This document shows positions 33,678-43,602 of a DNA stretch of 64,000 nt, piece by piece. Numbering within the stretch: position 1 is the first letter of the stretch; each line of letters starts with the position of its first letter. The notes under the pieces are model-generated. The model did not search any database. It worked only from the letters and a program-made list of their open reading frames with translations, and was not told the DNA's origin. A program made the position numbers and the translations under genes. The stretch lies in NCBI RefSeq assembly GCF_003664255.1, contig NZ_RCCV01000001.1:3658001-3722000 (forward strand), written 5' to 3'. The stretch comes from Micromonospora sp. M71_S20. Its GTDB lineage: Bacteria; Actinomycetota; Actinomycetes; Mycobacteriales; Micromonosporaceae.

Positions 33678-36600
33678 TCAGTCCCGCGCCGGCGTCAGCC
33701 GGAGCGTCACCACCTGGAACGGCGTCAGGGCGAAATCGACGGCGTCGCCCTCGACCGTGACCGGGGCCAGCGCGGCGACCGATTCGTCCGCCCGCTCCAG
33801 CAGGTCGACCACCCGGGCCCCGGCGAGGGCGAACGAGGCGCGCAGGCGGGCACGGGCGCGTCCGCCGAGCGACTCGTACAGCCGGACGATCACGTCGCCG
33901 GAGCGGTCGTCGGCCAGCTTCACCGCCTCCACCACGACGGCCGGGTCGCTGACCTCGATCAGCGGGTCCACCGGGTGCCCACCGGTGCGGCGGCGGACCG
34001 GCAGGTTGGCCCGGTAGCCCTCGCGTACCGCGTCCTCGATCTCCGCCCCGCAGACCAGCGCGTAGCCGAAGCGGTGCGCGCCCCGGTCGGTGTCCGGGTC
34101 GGGGTAGCGGGGGCCGCGGAGCAGGGACAGCCGTACGGTGGTCGGCTGCGCGCCCTGCGCGTCACCGGGCGGCCGGCGCGTCACGTCGTGGCCGTACGTG
34201 CCGTCGTTGACCAGCGCCACGCCGTATCCCGGTTCGCCGACGTGCAGCCACCGGTGCGCGCAGATCTCGAAGCGCGCCGCGTCCCACGAGGTGTTGGTGT
34301 GGGTGGGCCGCTGGAGGTGGCCGAACTGGATCTCCGAGCTGGAGTGCGTGGCCTGGACGTCGACGGGGAAGGCCACCTTGAGGAAGGTCTCCCGCTCGTG
34401 CCAGTCCACCTCGGTCTCGAACCGCAGCACGCGCTCCCCGGCGGCGAGGGACACCGTCTGCACGTACGCGGAGTTGCGGTCGGTGCGGCTGATCCGGACG
34501 CGGACGCACCGGGGATCGTCGGCCTGGACCGTCAGCTCGGTGACCTCGGTGAGGTCGTGGCGCCGGTTGCGGTAGAACTCGTCGACGTCCCAGGCGTCGA
34601 ACTTGTTCGGCAGGTCCGGGTGCAGTTGCAGGACGTTGGCCGAGGTGCCGGCCGGCAGCACCTCCCGGTCGGCCACCAGGTCGCGGATGGCCGCGACGGT
34701 CCCGTCGGTGGCGATGCGCACCCGGAGCAGGCCGTTGTCCAGCACGGTGCCGTCCGGGCCCGTCCGCACCGACACCGCCGGGGCGTCGGCGTCGGACCCG
34801 GTGCCGTCCGCGGGGGTCGTCGCGATCCCGAGCGCCGGCACGCCGGGCCGCGTGTGCGGCGCGGCGTTGGCGACCAGCGGCACCGACCCCGGGCCGGTGA
34901 GCGCCGCGAGCGCCGCGTCGATCAGCGTCTCCAGCCGGTCGGCCAGTCTCGCGTACGTCTGCCGGGCCTCGCGGTGCACCCAGGCGATCGAGCTGCCCGG
35001 CAGGATGTCGTGGAACTGGAGCAGCAGGGTCTCCTGCCAGATGGCGTCCAGCTCGTCGTACGGGTACTCGTGGCCGGTCCGCGACGCCGCGGTGGCGCAC
35101 CACAGCTCGGCCTCGCGCAGCAGGTGCTCGGTGTGCCGGTTGCCGCGCTTCATCGCCGACTGGCTGGTGTACGTGCCCCGGTGGTATTCGAGGTACATCT
35201 CGCCGTTCCACACGGGCGCGTCCGGATACTCGTGTTCCGCCTCGGCGAAGAACTCGGCCGGGGTGCGGATGGCCAGCCGGGGCGAGCCTTCGAGGTCGGC
35301 GACCCGCCGGGCGATCTCCAGCATCTCCCGGGTCGGCCCGCCGCCGCCGTTGCCGTAGCCGAACGGCAGCAGCGACACGGTGGAGCGCCCGTGCTCGGTG
35401 AAGTTGGCGACCCCGAACGCCAGCTCGCGACCGCTCAGCTCCGAGCTGTACGTCTCGGCCGGCGGGAAGTGGGTGAAGACCCGGCTCCCGTCGATGCCCT
35501 CCCACCAGAAGGTGTGGTGCGGGAAGCGGTTGGTCTGGTTCCAGGACATCTTCTGGCTGAGGAACCAGCGGAAGCCGGCGAGGCGGGCGAGCTGCGGCAG
35601 GGACCCTGAGTAGCCGAACGAGTCCGGCAGCCAGACCTCGCGTGGTTCGATGCCGAACTCGGCGGCGAAGAACCGCTTGCCCTGGGTGAACTGGCGCACC
35701 AGGGCCTCGCCGCCCGGCATGTTGGTGTCGGACTCCACCCACATGCCGCCGACCGGCAGGAACTGCCCGCTGGCCACCTTCTCCGCCACGCGGCGGTACA
35801 CCTGCGGGTGGTGCTCGCGCAGCCAGGCGTACTGCTGGGCGGAGGAGCAGGCGAAGACGAGTTCGGGGTACTCGTCGGCGAGCGCCACGACGTTCGAGAA
35901 GGTGCGCGAGCACTTGCGGATGGTCTCGCGTACCGGCCAGAGCCAGGCCGAGTCGATGTGTGCGTGGCCGACGGCGGTGACCCGGTGGGCGCTCGGCGCC
36001 GCCGGGGAGGCGAGGACGCCGGCCAGCCGCTTGCGGGCGGCGGGCGCGCTGCCGGTGAGGTCGCCGAGGTCCAGTTCGTCGAGCATCAGCTCCAGGGCGC
36101 GACGGATCTCGTGGTGCCGCGGGTCGGTCACGGCCAGCTCCAGGGCGAGCTGGTGCAGCACCTGCACGTCCAGGACGAGCGCGTACACCTCCTCGTCCCG
36201 CATCGCCAGCTCCGCCCGGTCGAGCCGGTAGAGCGGCGTGTCGGGGGCGGTCTCCCGGTCACCGAGCTGCGTGACGGTGCCGTCGAAGCGGGGGTTCGCC
36301 GCGGCCTCGACGTACACCTCGACGCGCTCGCCGCCGGCCGCCTCCCGCGCCACCGGCACGTACGCAGTGCGTGGCTCGATGCCCTTGATCGGCGTGCCGT
36401 CCGCCGTGTACGCGAGGCCCTCCGAGCGGAAGCCGGGCCCGGCCCGTTCGAAGCCGAGGTCGACGATCAGTTCGACCCGCCCGCCGCGCATCCGCTCGGG
36501 CACCTCGCCGGTGAACCGGAACCAGGTGGTGCTCCAGGCGGGGCCCCAGAACTGGCCCACGGTGAACGGCGCGTAGGGCAGCGCCAGCCCGACGTCGGCG

Positions 36601-36731
36601 GGCACCGGCTCGCCGGGCAGGTGGGCCGCCTCGACGGTCACGGGTTCGACGTCGCGGTGGATCGCGGGGATCAACCGTTCGAGCAGCACCCGGTCGATCC
36701 GTTGGGTCAGGTTGGACAGAGAGCGATGCAT
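33678..36731 (-). CDS. alpha-mannosidase, GH38
   Basis: A 1,017-residue protein. The catalytic domain starts RVTAVGHAHIDSAWLWPVRET (zinc residues H258, D260) and has the nucleophile D370 in VWLPDSFGYSGSLPQL, then KMSWNQTNRFPHHTFWWEGIDGSRV, which carries conserved substrate-site His and Trp residues. The first 250 residues form an N-terminal beta-domain, and the C-terminus has the beta-sandwich domains usual in the Streptomyces/Thermotoga-type enzymes. It removes alpha-mannosyl units with retention, using zinc. The ATG at 36731 follows GGGAGC. There is no signal peptide, so it works inside the cell on imported oligosaccharides. A LacI-type operator lies 150 bp upstream. Confidence 0.9.
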   Translation of the reverse strand: MHRSLSNLTQRIDRVLLERLIPAIHRDVEPVTVEAAHLPGEPVPADVGLALPYAPFTVGQFWGPAWSTTWFRFTGEVPERMRGGRVELIVDLGFERAGPGFRSEGLAYTADGTPIKGIEPRTAYVPVAREAAGGERVEVYVEAAANPRFDGTVTQLGDRETAPDTPLYRLDRAELAMRDEEVYALVLDVQVLHQLALELAVTDPRHHEIRRALELMLDELDLGDLTGSAPAARKRLAGVLASPAAPSAHRVTAVGHAHIDSAWLWPVRETIRKCSRTFSNVVALADEYPELVFACSSAQQYAWLREHHPQVYRRVAEKVASGQFLPVGGMWVESDTNMPGGEALVRQFTQGKRFFAAEFGIEPREVWLPDSFGYSGSLPQLARLAGFRWFLSQKMSWNQTNRFPHHTFWWEGIDGSRVFTHFPPAETYSSELSGRELAFGVANFTEHGRSTVSLLPFGYGNGGGGPTREMLEIARRVADLEGSPRLAIRTPAEFFAEAEHEYPDAPVWNGEMYLEYHRGTYTSQSAMKRGNRHTEHLLREAELWCATAASRTGHEYPYDELDAIWQETLLLQFHDILPGSSIAWVHREARQTYARLADRLETLIDAALAALTGPGSVPLVANAAPHTRPGVPALGIATTPADGTGSDADAPAVSVRTGPDGTVLDNGLLRVRIATDGTVAAIRDLVADREVLPAGTSANVLQLHPDLPNKFDAWDVDEFYRNRRHDLTEVTELTVQADDPRCVRVRISRTDRNSAYVQTVSLAAGERVLRFETEVDWHERETFLKVAFPVDVQATHSSSEIQFGHLQRPTHTNTSWDAARFEICAHRWLHVGEPGYGVALVNDGTYGHDVTRRPPGDAQGAQPTTVRLSLLRGPRYPDPDTDRGAHRFGYALVCGAEIEDAVREGYRANLPVRRRTGGHPVDPLIEVSDPAVVVEAVKLADDRSGDVIVRLYESLGGRARARLRASFALAGARVVDLLERADESVAALAPVTVEGDAVDFALTPFQVVTLRLTPARD

Positions 36732-36880
36732 CGGGAAGCTCCCGGGGGAGTGAGCGGCCGGACCGCTTGTGGGAACGAATCCACAGACGCAACCACACGC
36801 TTTTTGCTTGTGTCAATGCGTTCTGTCCGTCCGATCCCTGGCCCCGTAGGGGTACTTACGCTATCTTGGCGGCTCAATAG

Positions 36881-36894
36881 TGGTATCGATCCCA
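36881..36894. promoter_or_regulatory. LacI-type operator (site B)
   Basis: TGGTATCGATCCCA lies between the divergent GH38 gene (start 36731) and the alpha/alpha-barrel gene (start 36908), 13 bp before the latter. It is identical to the site at 46579-46592 and one mismatch from the perfect palindrome at 43500-43513. Confidence 0.8.
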
Positions 36895-36907
36895 GAGCGC
36901 GAAGGAT

Positions 36908-38905
36908 GTGCACGTCACGGTGACCGGCCCCCTGCCCGCTGCGGTCGCAGCCCTCATGCCACTGCGAAACACGGCCGGTCAGACGGTCGGCTCGGCGCCC
37001 GGGACGGTCGACGTCGTCTGGGCCGACGGCCGGACCGAACCGGCCGCCGACGGGCCGTTCACGGCCACCCTCGACTGGGCGCCGCCGTCGGCCACCGGGC
37101 GGCGCAACGTCCGGCTGACCGTCGAGTACCGGGGCGACGCGGTGGTGGACGCGGGAATCCGGTACCGGGTCGACCTCGCCGCCGACCCAGACCCGCCGTG
37201 GTGGCTGCTGCCCGGCGCGTTCTACGGCGAGAACCGGCCGGCGGACTGCCTGCGGGTGTATCCCCGGTTCGCCGTCGACGGCACCGACCACGCCGGCATG
37301 GTGAGCGACCACTGGGAGTTCCGGGCCGACCGGGCGGCCACCCCGGCGGTGTTCGGCTGGACCGGCGAGGGCGGCGTCGCCCTGGTCGCCGACGAGACCA
37401 CCGCCCTCGGCATGACCGGGCTGGGGTTCGGGCACGACGCCGGTCGCGGCCGCGGCCACCTGCACCTGACGTTTCCGTTCCGGGAGGCGCCGGTCAGCTA
37501 CGACGGATCCGCGGCACCGGGGCCCACCGAGGTCAGCACGTACACCTGGCGCCCGGGCGAGCGGGTGGAACTGGACCTCGCCGTCTACGCGCTGGACCGG
37601 GACCGGCACGGCTACGCGGCCGTGCTGCGCGAGGAGCACGCCCGCCAAGCCGCCGACGCCCCGCTGCGGCCCTGGGTCGACGTCACGCAGGCCGCCGAGC
37701 TGGCCGCCGAGGGGTTGCGCCGGTGGCACTACGCCGAGCCCGGCGTCCTGCTGGAGACCGTCGCGTTCGACCGGGGCATCAGCGGCCAGGACGGGCTGCC
37801 CGTGGACCGGCAGGCCATGCACGTGGGCTGGGTCAGCGGCATCCCGTGGGCGTACGCCCTGCTGGCCCACGGCCGGCGGGTCGGCGCGACGGCCGACGTC
37901 GCGGCCGCGGAGCGGGTCATCGACTTCTGCTGCGCCGAGCTGTCCCCGTCCGGCACCTTCTGGGGCGTCTGGTACCGCCACCGGGGCTGGTCGCAGAGCT
38001 GGTCACCGGTGCCGCACACGCTGCACTCGCGCACCCTCGCCGAGGCGACGCAGTTCCTCGTCCGGGCCCTGGAGCTCGACGGTGACCCGGGCGGCTCGCG
38101 GCCGGCGTGGATCCACGCGGTCCGGTCCAACCTCGACGCGGTCGTCGCCCGGCAGCGCCCGGACGGCAACCTCGGCTCGACCCACCACGCGCTGACCGGC
38201 GAGGTGCTCTCCTGGGCCGGCTGCGCGGGACTGGCCTGGGTGGGCGCGCTGGCCGAGGCCGCCCGCTGGGACGGGCCGGACGGCGCCGGGGGCGAGTACC
38301 TGGCCGCCGCCGTCCGGGCCGGGGAGTACTACGCGCCGTTCGTGGAGAGCGAGTTCCTGCACGGCGCGCCGGAGGACGTGGACCTGGCCCCCACCTCGGA
38401 GGACGGCTACGTCGCCGTGATGGCGTACCTGGCGCTGCACCGCCGCACCGGCGAGCGGCGCTGGCTGGACCTCGCCCGCCGCGCCGCCGACTGGACGCTG
38501 ACCTTCCGGTACACGTACAACACCACGTTCCCGGCCGGCACCCTGCTGCACACCTACCGCTTCGCCACCCGGGGGGCCGACAACGCCTCGCCCTCCAACC
38601 AGCACCTGCACGCGTACGGGCTGATCTGCACGGCCGAGTTCGCGCAACTCTCCGCCGCCTGCGGCGACCCGCACTACGTCGAGCGTGCGCGCGAGGCGCT
38701 GGCCTGCTTCCGCCAGTTCGTCGCGCGCTTCGACGGCGACTTCAACGCGTACCGGGGGATGGTGAGCGAGCGGTACTACCAGACCGCCTGCTTCCAGCCC
38801 AAGGGCATGCTGCTGACGCTGTCGCACGCGTGGAGCGTGGGGGTGCTGCTGCTCGGCTGCGAGCAGGCGCTGGCCGACCCCACCCTCCTGGTCCCGCCCC
38901 GCTGA
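36908..38905 (+). CDS. alpha/alpha-barrel carbohydrate-active protein, uncharacterised
   Basis: A 665-residue protein. The N-terminal ~230 residues are strand-rich. The rest has repeated paired helices (EVLSWAGCAGLAWVGALAEAARW; DGYVAVMAYLALHRRTGERRWLDLARRAADW; HLHAYGLICTAEFAQLSAACGDPHYVERAREALACFRQF), the pattern of an (alpha/alpha)6 barrel. The family cannot be named. Related folds occur in glycoside hydrolases, epimerases and lyases acting on sugars. The GTG at 36908 is the first start with the correct frame but sits almost on the GAAGGA sequence, so the true start may be a few codons further in. It is regulated by the operator just upstream and belongs to the mannosidase regulon. Confidence 0.72.
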   Translation: MHVTVTGPLPAAVAALMPLRNTAGQTVGSAPGTVDVVWADGRTEPAADGPFTATLDWAPPSATGRRNVRLTVEYRGDAVVDAGIRYRVDLAADPDPPWWLLPGAFYGENRPADCLRVYPRFAVDGTDHAGMVSDHWEFRADRAATPAVFGWTGEGGVALVADETTALGMTGLGFGHDAGRGRGHLHLTFPFREAPVSYDGSAAPGPTEVSTYTWRPGERVELDLAVYALDRDRHGYAAVLREEHARQAADAPLRPWVDVTQAAELAAEGLRRWHYAEPGVLLETVAFDRGISGQDGLPVDRQAMHVGWVSGIPWAYALLAHGRRVGATADVAAAERVIDFCCAELSPSGTFWGVWYRHRGWSQSWSPVPHTLHSRTLAEATQFLVRALELDGDPGGSRPAWIHAVRSNLDAVVARQRPDGNLGSTHHALTGEVLSWAGCAGLAWVGALAEAARWDGPDGAGGEYLAAAVRAGEYYAPFVESEFLHGAPEDVDLAPTSEDGYVAVMAYLALHRRTGERRWLDLARRAADWTLTFRYTYNTTFPAGTLLHTYRFATRGADNASPSNQHLHAYGLICTAEFAQLSAACGDPHYVERAREALACFRQFVARFDGDFNAYRGMVSERYYQTACFQPKGMLLTLSHAWSVGVLLLGCEQALADPTLLVPPR

Positions 38906-38966
38906 CCCGCCCCGGACGCGCAGCGCGGAAGCGGGCCAGCGGGGGAGCGGTCCCGCGCGCCGGGAC

Positions 38967-41801
38967 TCAGCCGCCCTCGCGACGGCGTTGGTTCGGGGCC
39001 AGCCGCTCGGCCGGCATCGTCGCGTCGGAGGACTCGCGGTCGGGCTCGGTGCTGCGCCGCCCGCCCGGCGCCGCCGGAATCGCCGACTCCGTGACCGACC
39101 CGGGCGACGCCTCGGCGAGGTCCCACTCGATGAGGTCGACCTCCCGGACGGCGCCCCCGTCGACCGGCACCCGGAAGGTGCGCAGCTGGCTGGGACCGAA
39201 GTCGGCCTCGATGACCCGCCCGAGCACCGGCAGGTCGATGCGGACCCGGGCGGGCCGGCCGGTGGTCTCCACCGCCCGGACGATCAGGTCCGGGGCTCCG
39301 CCGCCGTCCTCGTGGCCCTTCACGGCGGTCACCATCACCTGGTCACCGCCGTCGGACAGGTAGCTCTGCTGGGCGGGCAACGGACCCCGGTGGAAGCTCT
39401 CCAACATGGCCCGGACCGGCGCGCCCAGCTCGGCCGCCCGCCGGAACAGGCCGGCCTGCCGCCAGTCGCCCCCGTGCGGCACGAGCAGGTAGCGGAAGGA
39501 CTGGATCCCCTGGTCCTGGTACGAGTAGAAGCCGTCCGGATCGAGCTGGCGCGGATCGTGCCAGGAGTAGACGGGGCTGCGCACGGCCGTGATGCCGATG
39601 CTCGGGGTGTCCCCGTCGGGATCGCCGGGCGAGACGTCGTACCCGTGCTTGGCGTTGTTGACCACCGCGAGCCCGGCGGACCGGCCGTCCAGCGTGCCGC
39701 TGACGTCCACCCACGACTGTGCGGGGTTCTCCCCGCCGTCGACCGGCTGCCCGATGGACCCGAACGGGATCTCGTAGGTGGCGACCGGGTCGCTCACGGC
39801 CGTCGGGAAGCAGAGCTTGAGCAGGTGGGCCTGCTCCCGCCAGTCGAGGGTCACCCGGACCTCGACGTGGTCGTCGCGGTGCCCGAGGATGAACTCCTCC
39901 ACCATCGTGGAACGGTTCCACGCCCGCTCCACCCGCAGCCGGGCGCGCAGCGGCCCCGCCTCGCGCAGGGTGACGCGGCTGGTCCGCATGGGAGCACCGG
40001 GCCACCGGTACGAGACGACCCGGTGGCCCCAGGTGTCCGTCGGGTCCTGGCAGATCTGGGTGTGCTCGCCCCGGGCGCCGGCCACCAGGTCCACCCCGGT
40101 CCGCTTGTCGAGCAGCCCGCGCAGCCATCCGGTCTCCGGGTCGATCTCCACCCGGAGCAGGTCGTTCTCCAGGACCGTGTCGGTGGCCCGCAGGTTGCCC
40201 GCGGGCCGCTCACCGGCCCGCGTGTACGCCGGCGCGGCGCCGGACCGCAGCCGGTAGAGCCGGTAGCCCAGCGGCGGCAGCACCGCCTCGAACACTGTCG
40301 CCCCGCGTCCCTTGTCGTCGGTGGTGGCCACCGACTGGGTCCGCTGGGCGAGCGTCACGCGGTCGTCGGCGTCGACCACGTGCACCCCGGTGGGCTGCGT
40401 GCCGTACTGGAGTTCCACCTGCGCCGTCACCGGCCACGGATGGGGGTTGAAGACCAGGACGGGCTGGGTGCCCTCGACCAGCGGGATGTCGACGTGCCGG
40501 GCGATCACGTTGTGCGTACGCGTGATGATCCGCTTGGCGACCGCCACCGCCTCGCCGAGCTGGTCGCGGGCGTCGTCGTACGCGCTCTCGATCGCGGAGC
40601 CGGGCAGGACGTCGTGGAACTGGTTGAACAGGATCTGCCGCCACGCCCGGCCGAGGTCGTCGGTGGGGTAGTCCAGCCCGAACAGCGTCGAGCCGAGCAC
40701 CGCCCACCGCTCCGCGGACAGGATCGCGGCCTGCGCGCGGCGCTGCCAGAGCTTGATCCCGGAATGCGCCGAGTAGCAGCCCGGGGCGTGCATCTGCAGG
40801 TCGTCCCGCCAGACCGGCAGCTTCGCCAGCCCTTCCTCGCCCTGGTTCTTGGCGAACTCGTCGAAGTAGCGGGCCGGCGAGGAGATGACCATCCGGCCGA
40901 ACGAGCCCATCCGGTCGTAGCGGTGGATGGACTCGATGTTGGCCCGGGTGGGCCCGCCGCCGTGGTTCCCGACGCCGAAGTAGATCATCATGTCGCCCAG
41001 GCCGTGGTCGAGCACGCCGAGCGACTTGTCGGTCTGCCCCGCCACGTCACCCGGCGGGCTGCAGTACTCGAACGGGATCCGGTAGGCGAGCACGCGGGAA
41101 CCGTCGGGCGACTCCCACCAGAAGGCGGTGCCGGTGAGGTTGGACTCGTGCGGGCCGGGCCGCAGGAAGCAGTACGCGTGCATGCCCTGGCCGCGCAGGA
41201 TCTGCGGCAGCATGCCGTTGTGCCCGAACGGGTCGACGTTCATGCCGACCGTGGCGGTGACCCCGAACTTCTCCTTGAGATAGCGCTGGCCGTACAGCCC
41301 CTGCCGGACGAACGACTCGCCCGAGGGCATGTTGCAGTCCGGTTCCACCCACCAGCCGCCGACCATCTGCCAGCGGCCCTCGGCGACCCGTTCCCGGATC
41401 CGGGCGAACAGTTCGGGGTCGGACTCCTCCACCCAGCTCAGCAGCACCACCTGGTTGCAGGTGAACACGAAGTCCGGATACTCCTCCATCCGGTGGATCG
41501 CCGACCAGAAGGTGGCCCGGGTCTCCTGGTAGCCCTCCTGCCACGGCCACAGCCAGACCGGATCGAGGTGGGCGTTGCCGATCATGTGCAGGGTGCGTTG
41601 CGGCGTCGCCGCCGGGCGGCGCGCGGGGTGCAGGCCGGGCGGCTGGTCGCCGGAGGGGGCGTTGGCGACCGGCGCCGTCGGGCGTCCGGTGGTGGCGTCC
41701 GCCGCCGGCCGCTGCCGGGGCGGCTGCGCCGTCGGGCCCGACGGCGGTGCCGATGGCGTGGTGCCGGTGCGGGTGCCGTCGCGGTGGTCGGGCTCGGTCA
41801 C
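38967..41801 (-). CDS. alpha-mannosidase, GH38 (second catalytic paralogue)
   Basis: A 944-residue protein with a GTG start that overlaps the SIS gene stop (GTGA). After a low-complexity N-terminal extension of about 65 residues comes RTLHMIGNAHLDPVWLWPWQEG, with zinc residues H78 and D80, and then the nucleophile D190 in VGMNVDPFGHNGMLPQ. The Asp is followed by PFGHNG rather than the SFGYSG of the first paralogue, so the two probably differ in specificity. A strand-rich C-terminal part follows. It is the third gene of the ROK-SIS-GH38 operon, controlled by the perfect palindrome upstream of ROK. It acts in the cytoplasm. Confidence 0.88.
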   Translation of the reverse strand: MTEPDHRDGTRTGTTPSAPPSGPTAQPPRQRPAADATTGRPTAPVANAPSGDQPPGLHPARRPAATPQRTLHMIGNAHLDPVWLWPWQEGYQETRATFWSAIHRMEEYPDFVFTCNQVVLLSWVEESDPELFARIRERVAEGRWQMVGGWWVEPDCNMPSGESFVRQGLYGQRYLKEKFGVTATVGMNVDPFGHNGMLPQILRGQGMHAYCFLRPGPHESNLTGTAFWWESPDGSRVLAYRIPFEYCSPPGDVAGQTDKSLGVLDHGLGDMMIYFGVGNHGGGPTRANIESIHRYDRMGSFGRMVISSPARYFDEFAKNQGEEGLAKLPVWRDDLQMHAPGCYSAHSGIKLWQRRAQAAILSAERWAVLGSTLFGLDYPTDDLGRAWRQILFNQFHDVLPGSAIESAYDDARDQLGEAVAVAKRIITRTHNVIARHVDIPLVEGTQPVLVFNPHPWPVTAQVELQYGTQPTGVHVVDADDRVTLAQRTQSVATTDDKGRGATVFEAVLPPLGYRLYRLRSGAAPAYTRAGERPAGNLRATDTVLENDLLRVEIDPETGWLRGLLDKRTGVDLVAGARGEHTQICQDPTDTWGHRVVSYRWPGAPMRTSRVTLREAGPLRARLRVERAWNRSTMVEEFILGHRDDHVEVRVTLDWREQAHLLKLCFPTAVSDPVATYEIPFGSIGQPVDGGENPAQSWVDVSGTLDGRSAGLAVVNNAKHGYDVSPGDPDGDTPSIGITAVRSPVYSWHDPRQLDPDGFYSYQDQGIQSFRYLLVPHGGDWRQAGLFRRAAELGAPVRAMLESFHRGPLPAQQSYLSDGGDQVMVTAVKGHEDGGGAPDLIVRAVETTGRPARVRIDLPVLGRVIEADFGPSQLRTFRVPVDGGAVREVDLIEWDLAEASPGSVTESAIPAAPGGRRSTEPDRESSDATMPAERLAPNQRRREGG

Positions 41802-42379
41802 GCCGTGGGCTCCTCGCCGGCGGCCCACGCGTCGACCATCTCGCTGATCACGTGCAACATCAGGGTGTGCATCTCCTGGATCCGCTGGGTGCTCTTGCTG
41901 GGCACGAGCAGGGCGTGGTCGGCGTGGATCCGGGCCGGACCGCCGTCGCCGCCGGCGAACAGCACCGTCGTGGCGCCGCCGGCCTGCCCGGCGGCGAGGG
42001 CCGCCACGACGTTGGGGGACCGCCCCGAGGTGGTGAAGGCGATGACCACGTCGTCCGGGCGGGCGAGCGCGCGCACCTGGCGGGAGAAGACGTCCTCGTA
42101 CGAGTAGTCGTTGGCGATGCAGGTCATCACGCTGGCGTCGGTGCTCAGGGTCACCGCGGGCAGTGGCCTGCGGTCGCGTTTGTAGTGGCCGATGAGCTCG
42201 CCGGCGAGGTGCTGCGCGTCCGCGGCGCTGCCTCCGTTGCCGAGGGTGTAGACGACGCCGCCGCGGGCGAGCCGGTCGCAGACGAGCTCGCCCACCGTCC
42301 GGATGTCGTCGGCCAGCGTGGTGGTCGCCTCGGCGACGGCCACGTGGTCGTCCAGTTGGGTCTTCAACCAGTCAGACAT
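41798..42379 (-). CDS. SIS-domain phosphosugar isomerase (GmhA-like)
   Basis: A 193-residue single SIS domain with the signature TLGNGGSAADAQHLAGEL and AFTTSGRSPNVVAALAAG, both shared with sedoheptulose-7-phosphate isomerase GmhA. The conserved LHVISEMV end is also of that group. It isomerises or binds a phosphosugar in the cytoplasm. It lies between a ROK kinase and a GH38 enzyme, and its ATG overlaps the ROK stop by a few bases. The likely role is the phosphosugar step after ROK, for mannose, N-acetylmannosamine or a related sugar, not heptose synthesis. The assignment to GmhA function is therefore uncertain. Confidence 0.82.
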   Translation of the reverse strand: MSDWLKTQLDDHVAVAEATTTLADDIRTVGELVCDRLARGGVVYTLGNGGSAADAQHLAGELIGHYKRDRRPLPAVTLSTDASVMTCIANDYSYEDVFSRQVRALARPDDVVIAFTTSGRSPNVVAALAAGQAGGATTVLFAGGDGGPARIHADHALLVPSKSTQRIQEMHTLMLHVISEMVDAWAAGEEPTA

Positions 42380-43412
42380 GGGCTCGCTCCACTCGCAGGT
42401 TCCGGGTCAGCCCGCCGGCCAGATCGGCCTCGGCGAGCAGGTCGTGGCCGATGGCTCCGGCGCCCACCACGCAGACCAGGTCGCCGAGTTCGGCCGGGAC
42501 GACGCGGGCGGCGCGGGCCGCCGGCGCCATGGCCTCCCGCGCCACGAGGGCGCGGACCGGGTCGATCAGCATGGCTCCGGCCCGGGTGACGCCGCCGCCC
42601 AGCACCACCATGTCGGGTTCGAACACGTTCACGAGGTCGGTGACCGCCGCGCCGAGCAGGTCGACGGTCTCGGCCCACACCCGCACGGCCAGCGGGTCGC
42701 CGGCGGCGGCCGCCGCCGAGACGTCCGCGGCGGTCACCGTGGGCAGCGCCGACATCGACGAGGCCGCGCCACCGGCCAGGGCCTCGCGGGCGCGCTGGGC
42801 GATCGACGTGCCGGAGGCGTACGCCTCGACGCAGCCCCGTCGTCCGCAGCCGCATCGCCGGCCGCCACGGTGCACGGTCAGGTGCCCGAACTCCCCGCCG
42901 TTGCCCGCGGCGCCGCGGTGCGGGCTGCCGTTGATGACGGCGCCGCCGCCGACTCCGGTCGAGACGGTCAGGTAGAGCATGGTGGTGGTGCCCCGGCCGG
43001 CGCCGAACCGGTACTCGGCGATGGCGCCGACGGTCGCGTCGTTCTGCAGCGCGAACGGCACCCCGAACGCGTCCGCCGCGAGCGGCCCGATGGGCACGTC
43101 CGTCCAGCCGGGCAGGTGCGGTGGGGACAGCAGCCTGCCGGACGGCGCGTCCAACGGTCCGCCGCAGGCGATGCCCACCGCCCGGACGGGGCCGACGCCG
43201 GCGAGTTCGACGGCGCGGCGGCCCATCTCGAAGAGCCGCCGTGTCACGACGCGCCAGCCGTCCTCCCGGCGGGTGGGCTCCACCACCAGGCCGTGGCTGG
43301 AGCCGTCGGCCGTCACCACGCCCACGGCCAGCTTCGTGCCGCCGATGTCGAGGGCCAGAACCGGGCCCGGGCTGCCGGCGGGCGGCAGGGCGAACGGGTC
43401 AGGGTCGGTCAT
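42372..43412 (-). CDS. ROK-family sugar kinase
   Basis: A 346-residue ROK protein. The phosphate-binding motif is ALDIGGTKLAVGVV (D22), the catalytic segment is FALQNDATVGAIAEYRFGAG (the Asp of QNDA), and the zinc motif is CGCGRRGCVEAYASG. There is no N-terminal HTH, so this is a kinase rather than a ROK repressor. It should phosphorylate glucose, mannose, GlcNAc or ManNAc with ATP. The ATG at 43412 lies 87 bp downstream of the perfect LacI-type operator. Context (GH38, GH84, SIS) favours mannose or an N-acetylhexosamine. Confidence 0.87.
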   Translation of the reverse strand: MTDPDPFALPPAGSPGPVLALDIGGTKLAVGVVTADGSSHGLVVEPTRREDGWRVVTRRLFEMGRRAVELAGVGPVRAVGIACGGPLDAPSGRLLSPPHLPGWTDVPIGPLAADAFGVPFALQNDATVGAIAEYRFGAGRGTTTMLYLTVSTGVGGGAVINGSPHRGAAGNGGEFGHLTVHRGGRRCGCGRRGCVEAYASGTSIAQRAREALAGGAASSMSALPTVTAADVSAAAAAGDPLAVRVWAETVDLLGAAVTDLVNVFEPDMVVLGGGVTRAGAMLIDPVRALVAREAMAPAARAARVVPAELGDLVCVVGAGAIGHDLLAEADLAGGLTRNLRVERAHV

Positions 43413-43499
43413 GGGAGTCCTCTCGGTCGGCCCCGGAGAGTGGTGCAGCGGGATGCCCGCAGGTCCCCGGGGCGGGCCGTCCGAAGGGCGGGCGGTCTA

Positions 43500-43513
43500 T
43501 GGGATCGATCCCA
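43500..43513. promoter_or_regulatory. perfect LacI-type operator (site C)
   Basis: TGGGATCGATCCCA is a perfect 14-bp palindrome, 87 bp upstream of the ROK start. On the leftward strand it is immediately followed by CATAGA, a plausible -10, so the repressor would block RNA polymerase. Confidence 0.85.
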
Positions 43514-43602
43514 GACAGAGCCTATGAGTGTGCCCGGACGCCGTCAAGACAGGGCGCCCGGGCACGTGCCGGGTGATCGGGTTGGCCCCGTCGGGCCGCG
43601 GG

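Noticed and set aside
36908..38905. Considered as a GH38 or GH63 enzyme because of its neighbours
   Set aside because: No matching zinc or catalytic motif; only the barrel-like helix pattern can be supported.
38988..42107. 1,039-codon plus-strand frame opposite the GH38/SIS operon
   Set aside because: Shadow of the GH38 and SIS genes; no recognisable protein.
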